A stretch of DNA of 64,000 bases, from NCBI GenBank assembly GCA_006226595.1, contig SBGP01000091.1, positions 62,001-126,000 on the forward strand, written 5' to 3'. Positions 45,917-55,024 of the stretch are shown here, one piece after another. The stretch comes from Deltaproteobacteria bacterium (GTDB lineage Bacteria > Myxococcota_A > UBA796 > GCA-2862545). Every line of letters begins with the position of its first letter. The stretch's first letter is position 1. Made by a program: the position numbers and the translations under genes. Below the pieces are notes generated by a model. That model saw nothing but the letters and a program-made list of their open reading frames with translations. It searched no databases and was not told the origin of the DNA.

Positions 45917-46411
45917 TCAGGCGTTGCGCTCCGCGTAGATCTCCTTGGCGAGGTCCACTGCGCGACCCATGCTGCGCTCGAACTCACCGGCGACGACCTT
46001 CTCGATCTGGCCGCCGACGAGGCGTACGCGCACCTCGATGTCGCCGTCCACCACGCGCTTCGCACCGCCTGGGGCCTCGGAGATGCGCGTCGTGCCTTCC
46101 ACCGTGACCCGGTCGGCGACCACCGGGAGGAACACCTGCCACGTGAGCTCGGAGCGGTTGCGGTCGAAGCGGTTCACCTGCTCGTAGGTCAGGTTCTTGG
46201 AGCCGAGCGCCTTGGCGACCATGCGCGGCAGCTCGCGCTTGGAGCGGTAGCGCAGCTTGCGCACCTTCACGTCGCCTTCCATGCGCTCCTCGAGCAGCTC
46301 GACGGACATGTCGGTCGCGTCCTCGAGGCGGTCGGCGTACTCCGACGACTCGAAGATCTCCCACGCGGTGGCGGGGTCGAAGGCGAGGTCAGACTCCAGG
46401 TACAGCTTCAC
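45917..46411 (-). CDS. DUF2505-family SRPBCC protein
   Basis: A 164-residue protein that fits DUF2505, a member of the SRPBCC fold: a basic, beta-rich N-terminus (MKLYLESDLAFDPATAWEI), LRYRSKRELPRMV, WQVFLPVVADRVTVEGTTRI, and a C-terminal helix EFERSMGRAVDLAKEI. It starts with GTG after CGGAGG. No signal peptide. The ligand is unknown. Confidence 0.75.
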   Translation of the reverse strand: MKLYLESDLAFDPATAWEIFESSEYADRLEDATDMSVELLEERMEGDVKVRKLRYRSKRELPRMVAKALGSKNLTYEQVNRFDRNRSELTWQVFLPVVADRVTVEGTTRISEAPGGAKRVVDGDIEVRVRLVGGQIEKVVAGEFERSMGRAVDLAKEIYAERNA

Positions 46412-46490
46412 GGGTCCTCCGGGATCGCCGTGTGGATAACTCGCCTTACGTCGGGTGGCGTGTTTTTCATACGGCTGTGATCAAACCAGA

Positions 46491-46529
46491 CCACCGCCCT
46501 CCCTCGGCAGGTGAGGGGGGCGGCGGTGG
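46491..46529 (-). terminator. GC-rich hairpin downstream of the glycine-rich barrel gene
   Basis: CCACCGCC...CCCTC and GAGGG...GGCGGTGG can pair in an imperfect stem, about 55 bases past the stop at 46584 on the minus strand. Only short A runs follow, so this is a weak candidate terminator. Confidence 0.35.
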
Positions 46530-46583
46530 GGGCCGGTTCGTCCGGCCACAGCTCTGGAGGAGCGACGCCTGGAGGAACAGGCG

Positions 46584-48749
46584 TCAGAAGTGGAACACGA
46601 GCCCGACGTTGCCCTGCAGCGCGCCCGGAGCGGTGCGCTCGTCGGCGTTCATGTAGTGGGCGTAGCGAGCCTCGAGGTCGAGGGCCGCGGTCTGGCCGAA
46701 GGCGATCTCGAGTCCGCCGCCGGCGTGGGGGCCGAACAGGGGCTCGGTGCTCTCGTAGGTCGCGAGACCACTGCCCGCGGCGAACTCGTCGGAGATGCGC
46801 CGCGTGGTGTGCGTGACACCGACCAGGGCGTAGGGCTGGACCACGCGCTTCGGGAAGGCGAAGACCATCGCCGAGCCCTGGATGGCGGTCTGACGCCGCT
46901 CGGAGCTTCCCGCGAAGTTCTGGTCGTAGCGCGTCAGCGCGAGCTCGAGGCCGACGCCCGGATCCGGACGGTAGCGACCGGTGAGGCCGATGCCCGGGTC
47001 GTTGTAGCCCGGCGCGCCCTCGTATCCGGAAGCGTAGCTGCCGACGCGCAGTCCCACCGCCAGCGAGTCGTCGCGGTCCACGGTGCGGATGGTCCGCGTG
47101 CTCGCCGCCTCGACGTTGTGCACGGGAGCGCCGTAGTACACGCTCGGTCCGGGGCCGTAGCCGTAGTACTCGGGACCGCCGTAGTAGTAGTGGTAGTGGT
47201 CGTGACCGTAATACGGGTCGACGTAGACGCTGTTTCCGGGCCCGTAGTGGTACTCGTAGGAGTCGTCGCGCCAGGGAGAGTGGTCCCGCGTGTGACCATC
47301 GTTGTACGTGCCGCCGTCGCTGTAGCCGCCGCCGCCGTAGCCACCGCCGCCGGAGGTGCCTCCGTTGCCGCCGCCACTGCTGTTGCCGCCACCGCCGCTG
47401 TTGCCGCCACCGCCGCTGTTGCCGCCGCCGCCACTGTTGCCGCCGCCACCGCTGTTGCCGCCGCCACCGCTGGTTCCGCCACCACCGGCGTGGTCGGGAC
47501 GACCCGCGTGGTCGGGACGACCCGCATGGTCGGGACGGCCGGCGTGATCCGGCGGACCCACGTCGTCCGGGCGACCGGCGTGGTCGGGACGGCCGGCGTG
47601 ATCGGGGCGACCCGCATGGTCCGGTCGACCCGCGTGATCCGGAGGTCCGATGTCGTCGGGACGACCCGCGTGGTCGGGACGGCCGGCGTGGTCCGGGCGA
47701 CCCGCGTGGTCCGGCGGACCGATGTCATCGGGACGACCCGTGTTCTCGGGACGACCCGCGCCGGGAGGCCGACCGGTGCCACCGCCCTGGGGACGGCCGG
47801 AGCCGACGCCCGGCGGCATGCCGCCTGCGGGACCCGAGGACGGACCGCCACCGACGCCCGGAGGGCGCCCACCCGGGCTACCACCGGGTCGACCGTTGCC
47901 CACACCCGGGGGCGGACCGCTGGGACGACCGGAGCCTGCGCCCGGCGGCGGACCGCTGGGACGACCGCTTCCCGTGCCCGGAGGACGGCCGCTGGGGCCC
48001 CCGTTCGAGCCTCCGTGGCCGTTGCCCACACCGGGAGGCGGGCCGCTCGGACGACCGCTTCCCGTGCCCGGCGGACGACCGCTGGGACCGTTGCCCGCCG
48101 GCGGACCGCCGTGTGCGCTTCCACCCCCCGGGCCAGAGTTGCCCGGGAAGCCTCCGTGCCCGCCGGAGTTGCCTGGGCTGCCGCCGGAGTTGCCGGGGCT
48201 GCCGCCGGAGTTGCCGGGGCTGCCGCCGGAGTTGCCAGGGCTGCCGCCGGAGTTGCCGGGGCTGCCGCCGGAGTTGCCGGGGCTGCCGCCGGAGTTGCCA
48301 GGGCTGCCGCCGGAGTTGCCGGGGCTGCCACCGGAGTTCCCATTGCCACCGGAGTTCCCGTTGCCACCGGAGTTCCCGTTGCCGCCGGAGTTCCCGTTGC
48401 CACCGGAGTTCCCGTTGCCACCGGAGTTCCCGTTGCCACCGGAGTTCCCGTTGCCGCCGGAGTTTCCGTTGCCGCCGGAGTTTCCATTGCTGCTGCGCGT
48501 CGCCGAGGGTCGCGAGGATCCGCCGCGAGAACTCGCCGAGGAGCCGTGCGCCGCCGACGGACGCGAGCTCGACGCGGACGAGGCACTCGACCGACTCGAG
48601 CTGCTCGGCGAGGTCCGAGCCGCCGGCGCCGCCCCCCGATCCGGCGCCGATGCGCTCGGCGAGGGCCTTCCCCCGCTGCCTCCGGGTCCAGCGAGAGCAG
48701 CAGTGGACAGCAGAAGTGCCAGCGAGGCCAGGTAAAGGCGCGGGGTCAT
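46584..48749 (-). CDS. Glycine/asparagine-repeat outer-membrane barrel protein
   Basis: A 721-residue exported protein. MTPRLYLASLALLLSTAALA is a signal peptide, GAGGAG precedes the ATG. Ser-rich residues 21-85 are followed by about nine NGNSGG units, eight SPGNSGG units, a Pro/Gly-rich GRPPGTGSGRPS region, about 15 copies of a GRPDHA/GRPDDI unit and a GGGGNS block. The last 220 residues read like a small beta-barrel with Tyr-rich strands before it (YYGHDHYHYYYGGPEYYGYG). It is probably anchored in the outer membrane with the flexible repeats outside or inside the periplasm. Function unknown. Confidence 0.78.
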   Translation of the reverse strand: MTPRLYLASLALLLSTAALAGPGGSGGRPSPSASAPDRGAAPAARTSPSSSSRSSASSASSSRPSAAHGSSASSRGGSSRPSATRSSNGNSGGNGNSGGNGNSGGNGNSGGNGNSGGNGNSGGNGNSGGNGNSGGNGNSGGSPGNSGGSPGNSGGSPGNSGGSPGNSGGSPGNSGGSPGNSGGSPGNSGGSPGNSGGHGGFPGNSGPGGGSAHGGPPAGNGPSGRPPGTGSGRPSGPPPGVGNGHGGSNGGPSGRPPGTGSGRPSGPPPGAGSGRPSGPPPGVGNGRPGGSPGGRPPGVGGGPSSGPAGGMPPGVGSGRPQGGGTGRPPGAGRPENTGRPDDIGPPDHAGRPDHAGRPDHAGRPDDIGPPDHAGRPDHAGRPDHAGRPDHAGRPDDVGPPDHAGRPDHAGRPDHAGRPDHAGGGGTSGGGGNSGGGGNSGGGGNSGGGGNSGGGGNSSGGGNGGTSGGGGYGGGGYSDGGTYNDGHTRDHSPWRDDSYEYHYGPGNSVYVDPYYGHDHYHYYYGGPEYYGYGPGPSVYYGAPVHNVEAASTRTIRTVDRDDSLAVGLRVGSYASGYEGAPGYNDPGIGLTGRYRPDPGVGLELALTRYDQNFAGSSERRQTAIQGSAMVFAFPKRVVQPYALVGVTHTTRRISDEFAAGSGLATYESTEPLFGPHAGGGLEIAFGQTAALDLEARYAHYMNADERTAPGALQGNVGLVFHF
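47490..47745. repeat. Repeat encoding GRPDHA/GRPDDI units
   Basis: An 18-base unit, read on the minus strand as Gly-Arg-Pro-Asp-His-Ala with variants Asp-Asp-Ile/Val followed by Gly-Pro-Pro, recurs in tandem about 14-15 times within the coding frame of the barrel gene. Confidence 0.7.
48160..48489. repeat. Tandem repeats coding SPGNSGG (21 bp) and NGNSGG (18 bp)
   Basis: About eight 21-base units followed by about nine 18-base units, all in frame on the minus strand. Both unit lengths are multiples of three, so slippage would alter protein length without a frameshift. There are no unique spacers, which excludes CRISPR. Confidence 0.8.
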
Positions 48750-48942
48750 CGGGGTCTCCTCGGTTCGCGATGTCATCAAGACGACAGGAACCGAATCGAC
48801 ATTCAGAAAACCGCGATCCGCGATCGCATGCAGCGATCACCCCGTGTTTGCGCGGATCGTGGGCGTTCGATCTCCGGATGCGGCGGGATCGCGCGACGTT
48901 TCGTGACGACTCGAGCGCCGCGGGAGCGGTCCGAGCGCCCGG

Positions 48943-51315
48943 CTAGCGGCGGAACAGCCCGAGCGGGTTGCGCTGCATCGCGACGCTCTCCTTCCAGATC
49001 GTGCGGATGCGGCGATCCATGCGGCGCTGGTCCACGCGGCTCACGTAGATGTCCGGAGCCTTGCCTCCGAACAGGCCCGGCAGCAGTCGATGCAGGAACA
49101 CGAGCAGCGCCGGGTGTTCGGGCGGCAGCTCGACGAAGGCGTTGGTGATCTCGGCGATGCGCTCGGGACCATCGCCACGCTCGGTGAGCGCGAAGATGAA
49201 GCGCTGGGCGTGGATCAGGTGGAACTCGCGCCCGTCGTTGGGCGCCATGATCAGGCGCACGAGCCAGCGGGCGTGCTCGAAGGGCGACCAGCCACCCGCG
49301 TGGGCGAGCCCCGCGGTACAGCGCAGCGAGGCCTCGCGCTCGAACTCGATGTGCGGCGGCGCGGCCATGAATGCGTCGATGGTCGCCTCGACGGTGTCGT
49401 CGGGGAACTGATCCGGCGTGGCACCGGTGATCGCGACCCACATCCACAGCGGCGTCGCGGTGCTGACCTCGGCGAGACTCGCGGCGAGCGTGGCGATCTC
49501 TGGGTCGGGCCAGGCGAGGTCGGGCATCGCCGTGGCGAACAGCTCGCGAGCCTCGGGCTCGAGGGCCTCGTCCCCGTCGGGGAGCAGATCGCGCACGAGC
49601 AGCAGGCGCTCGCGCTCGCTCTTGGCACGGCGGACGGCCCGCTCGTTGAGCGCCACCGACCAGATCGCGTCGCCACGCGAGCGCGCCACGCCACGGACGA
49701 GCGCGGACACGCGTCCCTGCGGAGCCTCGGCGGCGATGACCTGCACCCACTCGACGGCGTTGTCGGTGCCCTTGAGCTCCTCGAGGAGCCGATCGCGGCT
49801 TCGCTGGGGCAGGCGCAGCGACGTGCGCGCCCACTGGTGCACGACCATCTCGGCCCGCTTCTCCTCGCCCTGGACCATGAGCCCACGGTAGAGCCGCGCA
49901 GCCGCGCGGTCTCCATCGGGGGCGCCCGCGATGAGCTCGACCAGCTGCTGGAGGGCCGACAGGGTGCGGCGCTCTTTCTCGAGGTGAAGCCACGCGACGA
50001 CGAGCGGACCCGCGCCGATGGTGTCGAGCAGCGTGTGGGCGGTGGGCCCGAAGAGGTGCCCGAGGACCTCGCCGTGGCGGCCCGCCTCGATGAGGCCGAT
50101 CATCAGCTCGGAGTAGACGGCGGCCCGGCTGACGGGGTCGAACACCGGGTCGTCCTCGACCACGGTCTCGAGGAGCAGCGACTCGGTGAGCGACGGCTCG
50201 ACACCGGCGCGCATCCACGTGAGCAGCGCGTTCGCCCACGGCGCGACCACGCGTCCCGGGGGGCGGGCGCGAGCCAGCGCGCGCAGGAGCTCGTCACTGG
50301 GCGTGGGCAGCGGCTCGAGGGCGAGGAAGGCCGAGAGTGCCTTGATGCGCTCGCGAGTGCTGCGCTCCGAGCACACTTCCCAGATGCGCGGATCGCCGAC
50401 CTTCGCGGTGGCCTGAGCGATCTCCTCGGCGAAGGAGTCGGTCATCGCGACGCCCTCGTCGAGCTTGCCGATGAGCACCCACGCGGCGAGCGACGGGTTG
50501 GCCTCGTACAGCTCGGGGTCCACGCCCTCGAAGTCGCTGCTCACCGAGACGGCCTCGAAGGCACCCGTCCACATCTCGAGGCCCACGTCGGGAAGCTCGC
50601 TCGAGGCCTCGAGGGTCTCCGGGTCGTCGGCGCCGAGGCGGTCGATGACAAACAGCGCGACCGGGTCGTCGCCGACCTCGGGCGGAGCCGAGGCATCGAT
50701 GATCGTGAAGCCCTCGGGCGCCTGACTGACGACCACCAGGTCCCAGTCCTCGGCAAGCGGCGCCGGCTCCCAGCAGGACATCGCGAGCTTCGGCGCGAGG
50801 TCGTCGGGCAGGCACAGGGTCAGCGCCAGAGCGAACCAGCGACCGCTGTGGATCGGCGAGCGAAGCGCCGCGGCCGGGGCGAGTACGGCGACCTTCTCGC
50901 CGCGCCGCAGGGCACCGATGCTCGCACCGATGGTCTTGTACACGCGCTCGGCACTGCCCGCGAGCGGCAGGGTGCGCGCGAGGAGCTCACGGAGCGGCAG
51001 CACCCGCGGGTCCGGGGCCTGCTCGCCCACGTCGTCGAGGAACCAGGCATCCGAGGTCCACAGCCAGGCAGCCCGCTCGAGGGCGCCGTGCTCGACGATG
51101 CGCCAGATCGCGCCGTCCTGGACACCGCGACCCACGGCGAAGCGGTGGTTGTCGAGGGGCACGATGCGGTCACCCGCCGCCTCGGGACGATCGCTGCGGT
51201 ACGCCTCGAGCGCCAACAGGCGCGCCTCTTCCTTTCCGTCCAGCAGGTTGTGCCGGGACGAGGTCAGCAGCTGCTTGTCGGCAAGGACATGGACGCGAGG
51301 AAGAGTGAGGGCCAC
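48943..51315 (-). CDS. Large, mostly helical protein of unknown function
   Basis: A 790-residue protein without signal peptide or membrane segment. Residues 1-200 are an alpha/beta part (VHVLADKQLLTSSRHNLLDG, VLAPAAALRSPIHSGRWFAL, WDLVVVSQAPEGFTIID). The remaining 550 residues are helical repeats with many WxxA and Leu-rich stretches. I recognise no family; its N-terminal layout loosely recalls GTPase-associated (GAP1-N) proteins, but I would not rest on that. GTG 51315 is six bases after GGAG and 19 after a TACACT box (51335-51340), which favours it over ATG 51357. Confidence 0.75.
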   Translation of the reverse strand: MALTLPRVHVLADKQLLTSSRHNLLDGKEEARLLALEAYRSDRPEAAGDRIVPLDNHRFAVGRGVQDGAIWRIVEHGALERAAWLWTSDAWFLDDVGEQAPDPRVLPLRELLARTLPLAGSAERVYKTIGASIGALRRGEKVAVLAPAAALRSPIHSGRWFALALTLCLPDDLAPKLAMSCWEPAPLAEDWDLVVVSQAPEGFTIIDASAPPEVGDDPVALFVIDRLGADDPETLEASSELPDVGLEMWTGAFEAVSVSSDFEGVDPELYEANPSLAAWVLIGKLDEGVAMTDSFAEEIAQATAKVGDPRIWEVCSERSTRERIKALSAFLALEPLPTPSDELLRALARARPPGRVVAPWANALLTWMRAGVEPSLTESLLLETVVEDDPVFDPVSRAAVYSELMIGLIEAGRHGEVLGHLFGPTAHTLLDTIGAGPLVVAWLHLEKERRTLSALQQLVELIAGAPDGDRAAARLYRGLMVQGEEKRAEMVVHQWARTSLRLPQRSRDRLLEELKGTDNAVEWVQVIAAEAPQGRVSALVRGVARSRGDAIWSVALNERAVRRAKSERERLLLVRDLLPDGDEALEPEARELFATAMPDLAWPDPEIATLAASLAEVSTATPLWMWVAITGATPDQFPDDTVEATIDAFMAAPPHIEFEREASLRCTAGLAHAGGWSPFEHARWLVRLIMAPNDGREFHLIHAQRFIFALTERGDGPERIAEITNAFVELPPEHPALLVFLHRLLPGLFGGKAPDIYVSRVDQRRMDRRIRTIWKESVAMQRNPLGLFRR

Positions 51316-51407
51316 TGCATGCTCCGGGGCGCGAAGTGTATCGCTTGCGGAGGCCATCGGCTGCGTGCCCGCTGGTTCACGGCCTCAGCGGGCCGTCGCC
51401 GCGATGA

Positions 51408-52016
51408 TCACGGCGCGCGGGCAGGCTCGTCGAGCGTGACCACCAATCGCCGGTTCGCGCGCTGCCCGTGCTCGGTGTCGTTGTCCGACACCGGGCGACC
51501 GCCACCGGCACTGCCGACCACGAAGCGGCGAGCCGGAATGCTGAACTCCTCGACGAGCACGTTGCGCAGGGAGCTGGCCATGAAGAACCCCAGACCCCAC
51601 AGATCGCCGAAGCGCTCGAGCTCCGCGGCGTTGAGCATGCGGGTCTCGGTGTGGCCGGTGATGCTCACGTCGACGTCGGGGTTCTCCTTGAGCACCAGCG
51701 CGAGCAGGTCGAAGGCCATGCGCGCCTCACTGCGCAGCGTCATCTCCGAGCCGAAGGCGTAGTCGGCCGGCAGGGTGATGATGGTGTAGCGCCCGTGCTT
51801 GTCGACGATCACCTCGCTGCCCGCGAAGATCTGGTGGATCGCCGCGTACATCTTGGTCTCGCCCTCGCCGCAGGTCTCCAGCGCGGTCTCGAGCATGCGG
51901 GTCTTCTGCTGTAGCGCCACCACTTCGCGCTCGAGCTGATCCTCGAGGTCCCCGCCGCCCGGGTAGGCATGGCGTGGGGCACAGCCCATCGCGAGGAGCA
52001 GGGGCCACCAGCGCAT
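51408..52016 (-). CDS. OmpA-family lipoprotein
   Basis: A 202-residue lipoprotein. MRWWPLLLAMGC is the signal and lipobox. A short coiled coil (EDQLEREVVALQQKTRMLE) leads to an OmpA-like peptidoglycan-binding domain with VSITGHTETR and the later QRANRRLVVTLDE, which normally contacts diaminopimelate. It would link the membrane to peptidoglycan. Its ATG shares one base with the stop of the exonuclease gene before it (TGATG), so the pair is coupled. Confidence 0.88.
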   Translation of the reverse strand: MRWWPLLLAMGCAPRHAYPGGGDLEDQLEREVVALQQKTRMLETALETCGEGETKMYAAIHQIFAGSEVIVDKHGRYTIITLPADYAFGSEMTLRSEARMAFDLLALVLKENPDVDVSITGHTETRMLNAAELERFGDLWGLGFFMASSLRNVLVEEFSIPARRFVVGSAGGGRPVSDNDTEHGQRANRRLVVTLDEPARAP

Positions 52017-52900
52017 CAGACGCGTGCCCGCCGGTCCGACGCGATGCACGAGTCCAGGGTCCAGTCCTCGGCGCGGAAGCCCTTGGGGTTCGACCGGGCG
52101 CGTCCCGAGCCACGCACGTCCAGCCAGCGCTCGATCCACCGCCGCGTGGACTCGGGGTAGCGGAACTGCCAGCCGTGCGGCGTACGGGTCCGAGCCTTGA
52201 GCATCCAGTGCATGTGCTTGGGATGCAGGAGCACGGGCTCGCCGGCATACGGACCCTCGAGGAAGGTCACGCGTCCATGCTCGTCCGGGCCCAGCGGACC
52301 GTCCTCGGGCGGGCGACCGATGGCCTTGGCCCAGCCGAGCATCTCCTGCAGGTCGTCGGCGACCTCGTGTCGGCGCGCGAGTTCGGTAAAGCACTTGCCA
52401 CAGGCGAGGGCGTCGTTGGTCGCGCGGTGTGCGCCCTCGAGCACCACGTCGAGGCGCTTGCACACGTCCTCGAGCTTGTGACTGCGCGCATCGGGCCACG
52501 CCATCATCGACAGGTCGATGGTGTCGATCTCGGCGAGGGGCTCGGGCCAGTGCTGATCGAGCAGCCCGAACTCGTTGGTGAGGAAGCCGAGGTCGAAGGG
52601 GTAGTTGTGCGCGACGGTCACCGCGTTCGACATGAGCTCGCGGATGGTGTCGGCCATGTCGGCGAAGCGCGGGGCGTTGGCGACATGCGCCGCGGTGATG
52701 CCGGTGATCTCGGTGACCTTGGCGGGGATGTCGCGCTCGGGGTTGATCAGCCACGAGTGCTCTTCGACGCGGTCCACGCGCCCGTCGTCGCCGAGATGCA
52801 GCACCACGGCCGCGAACTCGATGATCCGGTCCTCGGTGAACGGGTTGAGGCCCGTGGTCTCGGTGTCGAAGGCGACGATGGGAAGGTGCTTCCACTGCAT
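52016..52900 (-). CDS. DEDDh 3'-5' exonuclease (DnaQ-like)
   Basis: A 294-residue protein with the DEDDh exonuclease motifs: FDTETTGL (D12, E14), AHNYPFDLGFL and HRATNDALA. A C-terminal region of about 120 residues without known motifs contains HPKHMHWMLKART and WIERWLDVRG. It may proofread or trim DNA ends; as it is not fused to a polymerase, its role is open. ATG 52900 is nine bases after TAGACT (52910-52915) with no Shine-Dalgarno sequence. The OmpA-like gene follows by overlap. Confidence 0.88.
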   Translation of the reverse strand: MQWKHLPIVAFDTETTGLNPFTEDRIIEFAAVVLHLGDDGRVDRVEEHSWLINPERDIPAKVTEITGITAAHVANAPRFADMADTIRELMSNAVTVAHNYPFDLGFLTNEFGLLDQHWPEPLAEIDTIDLSMMAWPDARSHKLEDVCKRLDVVLEGAHRATNDALACGKCFTELARRHEVADDLQEMLGWAKAIGRPPEDGPLGPDEHGRVTFLEGPYAGEPVLLHPKHMHWMLKARTRTPHGWQFRYPESTRRWIERWLDVRGSGRARSNPKGFRAEDWTLDSCIASDRRARV

Positions 52901-52909
52901 GGCGCACGC

Positions 52910-52915
52910 AGTCTA
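52910..52915 (-). promoter_or_regulatory. -10-like box before the exonuclease gene
   Basis: TAGACT on the minus strand ends nine bases before the ATG at 52900. This spacing equals that of the MglA-like gene and leaves almost no leader. Confidence 0.35.
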
Positions 52916-53027
52916 TCGGCTGGTCGCAGCCGGTGCGAGGCGCTTTGGCCGAAGCGCTCCGGGAGCCCGATGCGCACGAAGTCGCCGCCATCGCCCCGGC
53001 GTGTACCATCCCTCCACGGAGGTCTCC

Positions 53028-53390
53028 ATGTGGCTGCTGCTCGCCTGTGCCGTCGCACCGGCACCGCCCTCCGCGACCCTGGACAAGCTGCTGGTCGAGG
53101 GGCACCTGCGCGACGACCGGAGCGCGGTGGAAGCTGCCCTCCGCGAGCTCGCGCCATCCGTCGCCGCGTGCGCGGCCGAGGCCCGTGGCACGCTGAAGCT
53201 GCGCATCGCCGTGCCCGTGGACGGCGCCGTCGCCGAGGTGATCGTGCGCAAGGACAGCACCCTCACCGACCCCGACGTCCGAGCCTGCGTGCAGGCCCTC
53301 CACGCCGACCTCGCGTTCCCTCCGCATCCGGAGCGGGAGTTCGTCGCTCTCGTCCACCCCACCTGGGTCCTCGCCGACCCCACACCCTGA
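53028..53390 (+). CDS. AgmX/TonB-C-terminal-like secreted protein
   Basis: A 120-residue protein with signal MWLLLACAVAPAP and CGGAGG upstream. The mature part has the pattern of the AgmX/PglI and TonB C-terminal family: VAACAAEARGTLKLRIAV, DGAVAEVIV, TLTDPDVRACVQALHADLAFP. Such domains bind envelope partners in motility and transport systems of myxobacteria. A possible lipobox (LLLAC) is near the start but the fit is uncertain. The AgpS-like gene begins nine bases after its stop, so they may share a transcript. Confidence 0.72.
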   Translation: MWLLLACAVAPAPPSATLDKLLVEGHLRDDRSAVEAALRELAPSVAACAAEARGTLKLRIAVPVDGAVAEVIVRKDSTLTDPDVRACVQALHADLAFPPHPEREFVALVHPTWVLADPTP

Positions 53391-53399
53391 GGCCTGCCG

Positions 53400-54968
53400 A
53401 TGCGCCACCTCTCCCACTGGGGATGGGGCTTCACCGAAGCCCTGCCCGACGCGACCGAGCGAAAGAACCTGGCCATGCTGCTCTCCGCGGTGGGCTTCCC
53501 GGCGCCGACGCCGGTCCCCTACCCGTCGCTCGACGCCATCGACCTGCCTGCGCCGGGGGCCATCCCGGACGAGCTCGCGGCCTTCGCGACCGACGACCGC
53601 GAGGAGCGTGCGCGCCACACCTATGGCCGCGCCTTCCCCGACCTCGTGCGCGGGCTCGCCGGCGACTTCGGCGCCGCCCCGGCCTTCGTGGCCTACCCCC
53701 GTGACGAGGCCGACGTGCTGCAGGTCCTCGACGTCGCCGCCCGCGAGGGCCTCGCGGTCACCCCGTTCGGCGGGGGCACCAGCGTGTGCGGCGGGGTGGA
53801 GCGAGCCGGGGCGATCAGCCTCGACCTGACCCGCATGGACCGGGTGCTCGAGGTGATCCCCGAGAGCCTGCACGCCCGCATCCAAGGCGGAGCACGCGGT
53901 CCCCGCCTCGAAGCCCAGCTCGCGGAGCACGACCTGACCCTGCGTCACTATCCGCAGTCCTTCGAGCTCTCGACCCTCGGCGGCTGGCTGGCCACGCGCG
54001 CCGGCGGCCACTTCGCCACGCGCTACACCCACATCGACGACCTGGCGGCCTCGATTCGCATGGTGACGCCCACCGGCGTGTGGGACTCACGACGCCTGCC
54101 CGGCTCGGGCGCCGGCCCGTCTCCCGATCGGCTCGCACTGGGCAGCGAGGGTATCCTCGGCGTGATCACCGAGGCGTGGATGCGCGTGTTCCCGAGGCCG
54201 CGCTGGCGGAGCAAGGCCAGCGTGCACTTCGCCGACTTCGGAGCCGCGGTGGAGGCGGTGCGCGCCATTGCCCAGGCGCGGCTTTATCCGAGCAACTGCC
54301 GACTGCTGGACAGTACCCAGGCCCTGCTCGATCAGGTCGCCATGGGAGAACATGTCCTGCTCCTCGGCTTCGAGAGCGCCCACCACCCGGTCGCGTCGCG
54401 GCTCGACGAAGTGCTCGCGATCGCCACCGCCCACGGTGGACGGGTGGCCTACGGTCCCAAGCACCTCGAGGACGGCGACCGAGGAGCCCGCGACGGGAGC
54501 GCCGGCAAGTGGCGCGAGTCCTTCTTCCGCGGTCCGTACAAGCAGACGGCGCTCGTGAGCATGGGCATGGTCGCCGACACCTTCGAGACGGCCATTCCGT
54601 GGGACCGCTTCGACACGCTCCACCGCGCGCTGCACGAGGCCGTGACCGCGGTGATGCCAGAGCCGGGCCTGCTCGCCTGCCGCTTCACCCACGTGTACCC
54701 GGACGGACCGGCGCCCTACTACACCTTCGTGTGCCCGCCGGGCGACGACCTGATGGGCACCTGGCGACGCATCAAGGAGACCGCGAGCGACGTGCTCATC
54801 GCCCATGGCGCGACGATCACGCACCACCACGCCGTCGGACGCACGCATCGACCCTGGTACGCGCAGCAGCGCCCGGACCCGTTCGCCCGCGCGCTGCTCG
54901 CCGCCAAGCGCGAGCTGGACCCCGCGGGAGTGCTCAACCCGGGGGTCCTACTCGCCGAGACGGAGTAG
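53400..54968 (+). CDS. Alkyldihydroxyacetonephosphate synthase-like FAD oxidase
   Basis: A 522-residue protein of the FAD-linked oxidase family (FAD_binding_4), close in layout to AgpS, which makes ether lipids by swapping the acyl of DHAP for an alkanol. Key features are VTPFGGGTSVCGGVE (FAD), GGWLATRAGGHFATRYTHIDD, LGSEGILGVITEAW, and the triple His475-477 in THHHAVGRTHRPWY, known from AgpS. Start codon ATG 53400. In myxobacteria such ether lipids act during development. A glycolate-oxidase-like enzyme is the alternative. Confidence 0.85.
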   Translation: MRHLSHWGWGFTEALPDATERKNLAMLLSAVGFPAPTPVPYPSLDAIDLPAPGAIPDELAAFATDDREERARHTYGRAFPDLVRGLAGDFGAAPAFVAYPRDEADVLQVLDVAAREGLAVTPFGGGTSVCGGVERAGAISLDLTRMDRVLEVIPESLHARIQGGARGPRLEAQLAEHDLTLRHYPQSFELSTLGGWLATRAGGHFATRYTHIDDLAASIRMVTPTGVWDSRRLPGSGAGPSPDRLALGSEGILGVITEAWMRVFPRPRWRSKASVHFADFGAAVEAVRAIAQARLYPSNCRLLDSTQALLDQVAMGEHVLLLGFESAHHPVASRLDEVLAIATAHGGRVAYGPKHLEDGDRGARDGSAGKWRESFFRGPYKQTALVSMGMVADTFETAIPWDRFDTLHRALHEAVTAVMPEPGLLACRFTHVYPDGPAPYYTFVCPPGDDLMGTWRRIKETASDVLIAHGATITHHHAVGRTHRPWYAQQRPDPFARALLAAKRELDPAGVLNPGVLLAETE

Positions 54969-55024
54969 GTCCCGAGACCCGCCGGGGTCCATCGTCGACG
55001 CGCGTCCCTCGGCGGAACACGCCG

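Noticed and set aside
48160-48489. CRISPR-like repeat array
   Set aside because: Units are contiguous, with no spacers, and lie in the coding frame of the barrel gene.
46590-49148. An 852-codon plus-strand ORF opposite the glycine-rich barrel gene
   Set aside because: It mirrors the repeats on the other strand; the minus frame has the signal peptide and ribosome binding site.
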